DNA of 32,191 nt from Candidatus Zixiibacteriota bacterium (lineage in GTDB: Bacteria > Zixibacteria > MSB-5A5 > GN15 > FEB-12), in NCBI GenBank assembly GCA_024278935.1, contig JAJRSF010000020.1:1-32191 (forward strand), written 5' to 3'. The position numbers and the translations under genes were made by a program. The notes beneath the pieces were generated by a model, which searched no databases, had not been told where the DNA came from, and saw only the letters and a list, made by a program, of their open reading frames with translations. Position 1 is the first letter of the stretch. Each line of letters begins with the position of its first letter. Positions 30,122 to 32,191 of the stretch are shown in pieces.

Positions 30122-32191
30122 TTATATCTTCTCTATACGAGCAGCAAGTTTCTTAAAATCAACCTGTCCAGAAACAGGATCATAGGCACGATGCGAAGTT
30201 GCATTGACCAACCATTTGTTATGTTTTGGGTCAGCTGAATCGGCAACGGATAAGTTCCACGGTGAGAATAAATATCCGCGTGGTACTTCGTTCCGTGATG
30301 GTTTAATTTTTGAACGTACACCACCTATAGAAACTCTACCTTCATAATGTCCACGACTGGTATAAATGCGAATCTTATCACCATCGTTAAGCCCATTGAC
30401 TTCGGCATCTTTTGGATGCATCTCAACATACTGTTCAGGTACTAACCGTCTGGTAGTCGCACCTCGAATAGTTTTTGCAGTATGGAAATGTTCATAGACA
30501 ATACCGAGTCCTAACCAGAAAGGGTACTTCCCTTTTGGTATAGATTTCCAATGAGTTTTTAAATGTTTAAAATCAGGTAATTCTGGCGTAAGACCCATAT
30601 CACGAGCTTTTCTTAAAAGGTCTTCATTGTCTACGGCATAAAATCCCGGGACAGTTCCAATTTTTTGAAGCTCTTTTGTTATCGCTTTGCGTTGTGAATA
30701 ATCCTGACGACAAACTTTGAAATGCATTTTACCATCGGAATGTCTGAAGGCACCATACGGTTTATCGCTCCATTCTTCCTGTTCCATATATCTGCGAGGT
30801 GTTCCACCTGCTTTGGCAGATTCATAGGTAGGAGCCGGCCATTGGATTCCACGTAATCTGCGAAGTTGGTCATAGAGTCCAATGCCATCTTTGTCACGCA
30901 CGGCAAGCATACCGGTTATATCGGAATCGGTACCTTTGGATCCTTTGATGATTTCTTCAAAGACTTCTTCGGCATCATAGAATTCAGGTCCGTCAGGATG
31001 GAACCGTTTTTTCCTGTAAGGGAAAATTTTCTCACCATCTAAACCTAAAAGGTTCGCCATTAGTTTTCCTTTGTCGATAGCCATATCTAAATCAGGAATA
31101 CAATTTTCAAGACCCGGGGCACCTTTACCAACACCATCTACAACATTAAAACGTCGTTCCGATGAAATGTAAGTTCCACCCGGCCATTCACCCCAGGTAA
31201 GAGCAGGGAAAATAACATCGGCGTACAGATTGTTCGGAGCATGACGATAAATATCTTGCACCACCACAAACATTTTTTTGAGTGCAGGGTGAACAAGATT
31301 ATTTAAATCGGGTTGATGCACATGTGTTGTGTACATATAGAACATCGCTTTCACGTCACCTTTTAAAGCACGTTCAAACATTCCAACCATCATACCCGGA
31401 TTTTTTTCTTTATTTGTTAAATCAAGACGGTTCTCAGGAAGCGACCAAATTTCATTCATCCACTTGCGATGTTTATCATTTTTAAGAGCGATATTAAATG
31501 GAAGTCTTCCTGTCAGTCCTCCCATCAAACGTTCACCCATCGCATTCGGTTGACCTGTCATAGAGAAAGGACCCGCACCAACACGACCAAGGTTCCCTGT
31601 TAAAGCATGTAGGTTGACAATCGAAATCACATTGTGTTGTCCGTGGATATGTTGATTGTAGCCGATACCCCAGAAAGTAACAACGCCACCTTTACCTCGT
31701 TTTTTACCTTTGACAGAAGCCTTCGCCCAGTCAGCAGCAATATCACGAATCATTTTTGGAGAAACTTGAGTACGGTCTTGCACTTGTTCAGGAGCATACT
31801 CTTCTTTCATAACTTTGATATACTCCTCCCATCCTTTGGTATGTTTTTTCAACAGTTCATAATCAACTGCTTCAGGATGGTCATTAATAATTACATGAGC
31901 TATCGCATTCAAGATAGAAATATCACCATTGATAGATTGCAGATGATATGAGTTGCGAGGGTTGATAGATTCAAAAGCCTGCACTGTACCTGTACGACGT
32001 GGATCAGAAATCACTGTTGTAATATTATTTTTCTTTTTATGGTCAGCGATTCTCCAGAAAACAATTGTGCGAGCTGCTCTGGCGTTATGACCCCAATGGG
32101 TAATCATATCTGATTCTTCGATATCATCATACGACAATGGCGGAGTATCGGAACCAAGAGTTGCAAAGTATGCAGTCACCGCAGAGGTCAT
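30122..32191 (-). CDS. napA: NapA, periplasmic nitrate reductase catalytic subunit (N-terminus beyond the window)
   Basis: 689 residues are visible. The gene enters from the right edge, so this is a partial entry. Molybdopterin oxidoreductase family. The visible start (MTSAVTAYFATLGSDTPPLS) matches the segment right after the Mo-ligand cysteine in NapA, so that Cys and the N-terminal 4Fe-4S cluster lie outside. Features seen are DPRRTGTVQAF, GRVGAGPFSMTGQPNAMG (the molybdopterin segment), VVVQDIYRHAPNNLYADVIF, ERRFN and the C-terminal domain (WLVNATSHRAYDPVSGQVDF near the end). Segments such as EWPGGTYISSERR differ from the classical EKEGAYGNAERR, so this is a divergent NapA. Stop TAA 30122-30124. 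The neighbours napG and napH support the role. No napB or napD is in the window. Confidence 0.85.
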   Translation of the reverse strand: MTSAVTAYFATLGSDTPPLSYDDIEESDMITHWGHNARAARTIVFWRIADHKKKNNITTVISDPRRTGTVQAFESINPRNSYHLQSINGDISILNAIAHVIINDHPEAVDYELLKKHTKGWEEYIKVMKEEYAPEQVQDRTQVSPKMIRDIAADWAKASVKGKKRGKGGVVTFWGIGYNQHIHGQHNVISIVNLHALTGNLGRVGAGPFSMTGQPNAMGERLMGGLTGRLPFNIALKNDKHRKWMNEIWSLPENRLDLTNKEKNPGMMVGMFERALKGDVKAMFYMYTTHVHQPDLNNLVHPALKKMFVVVQDIYRHAPNNLYADVIFPALTWGEWPGGTYISSERRFNVVDGVGKGAPGLENCIPDLDMAIDKGKLMANLLGLDGEKIFPYRKKRFHPDGPEFYDAEEVFEEIIKGSKGTDSDITGMLAVRDKDGIGLYDQLRRLRGIQWPAPTYESAKAGGTPRRYMEQEEWSDKPYGAFRHSDGKMHFKVCRQDYSQRKAITKELQKIGTVPGFYAVDNEDLLRKARDMGLTPELPDFKHLKTHWKSIPKGKYPFWLGLGIVYEHFHTAKTIRGATTRRLVPEQYVEMHPKDAEVNGLNDGDKIRIYTSRGHYEGRVSIGGVRSKIKPSRNEVPRGYLFSPWNLSVADSADPKHNKWLVNATSHRAYDPVSGQVDFKKLAARIEKI

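Noticed and set aside
30133-31485. Additional ORFs within napA (30133-30324, 30679-30906, 31282-31485)
   Set aside because: They are alternative frames of a well-supported napA coding sequence.

Overview
The window looks like an AT-rich chromosomal segment from an uncultured bacterium of the FCB group, most like candidate division Zixibacteria. This is inferred from a dockerin-type C-terminus with paired calcium-binding repeats, a very large FG-GAP/VCBS protein ending in a type IX-like sorting domain (YQNYPNPFNPSTSIRFAIP), and a CsgG-OmpA fusion. No rRNA or other marker gene fixes the lineage.

Layout. 1-2010: end of an unidentified + strand gene with a terminator, a phosphomannomutase/phosphoglucomutase gene on the - strand, then tRNA-Val(UAC) and tRNA-Asp(GUC). 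About 1990-10745: a mobile island sitting in the 3' end of tRNA-Asp. It holds a large serine recombinase whose reading frame ends inside the tRNA, a broken AAA-ATPase plus DUF4276/RloB-like pair resembling an anti-phage system, a small ribbon-helix-helix regulator with a consensus promoter and palindromic operator, a cluster of small genes (HUH Rep-like endonuclease, small membrane protein, SpoVG-like protein, unknown), a frameshifted conserved hypothetical, and a convergent type II restriction-modification pair. 10460-11350: gene debris, with repeats that look like the element's right end, a tail-fibre chaperone (S74) tail and a TPR fragment.

11345-24464: an exported-protein region. A - strand operon (18208 to 11345) encodes a signal-peptide protein, a metzincin-like protein split by an in-frame stop, a TPR lipoprotein, a CsgG-OmpA fusion and a lipoprotein. 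Beside it lies the 1393-residue VCBS/sorting-domain protein on the - strand, and divergently the dockerin protein on the + strand. The operon and the VCBS gene have promoters that share -35, -10 and a dyad just downstream of the -10. 24558-24745: a scar in which the island's right-end repeat is joined to a decayed recombinase tail, in the order expected of a circular element junction. 24819-26021: a phosphofructokinase with the residues of the PPi-dependent type. 26455-32191: the downstream part of a periplasmic nitrate reductase operon (napA, cut by the window edge, then napG, napH, a membrane-anchored periplasmic protein and a polyferredoxin).

Four genes are interrupted (two in-frame TAA codons, two apparent single-base losses). 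Three of these interruptions lie in the island. Decay, or assembly error, should be separated by read inspection.
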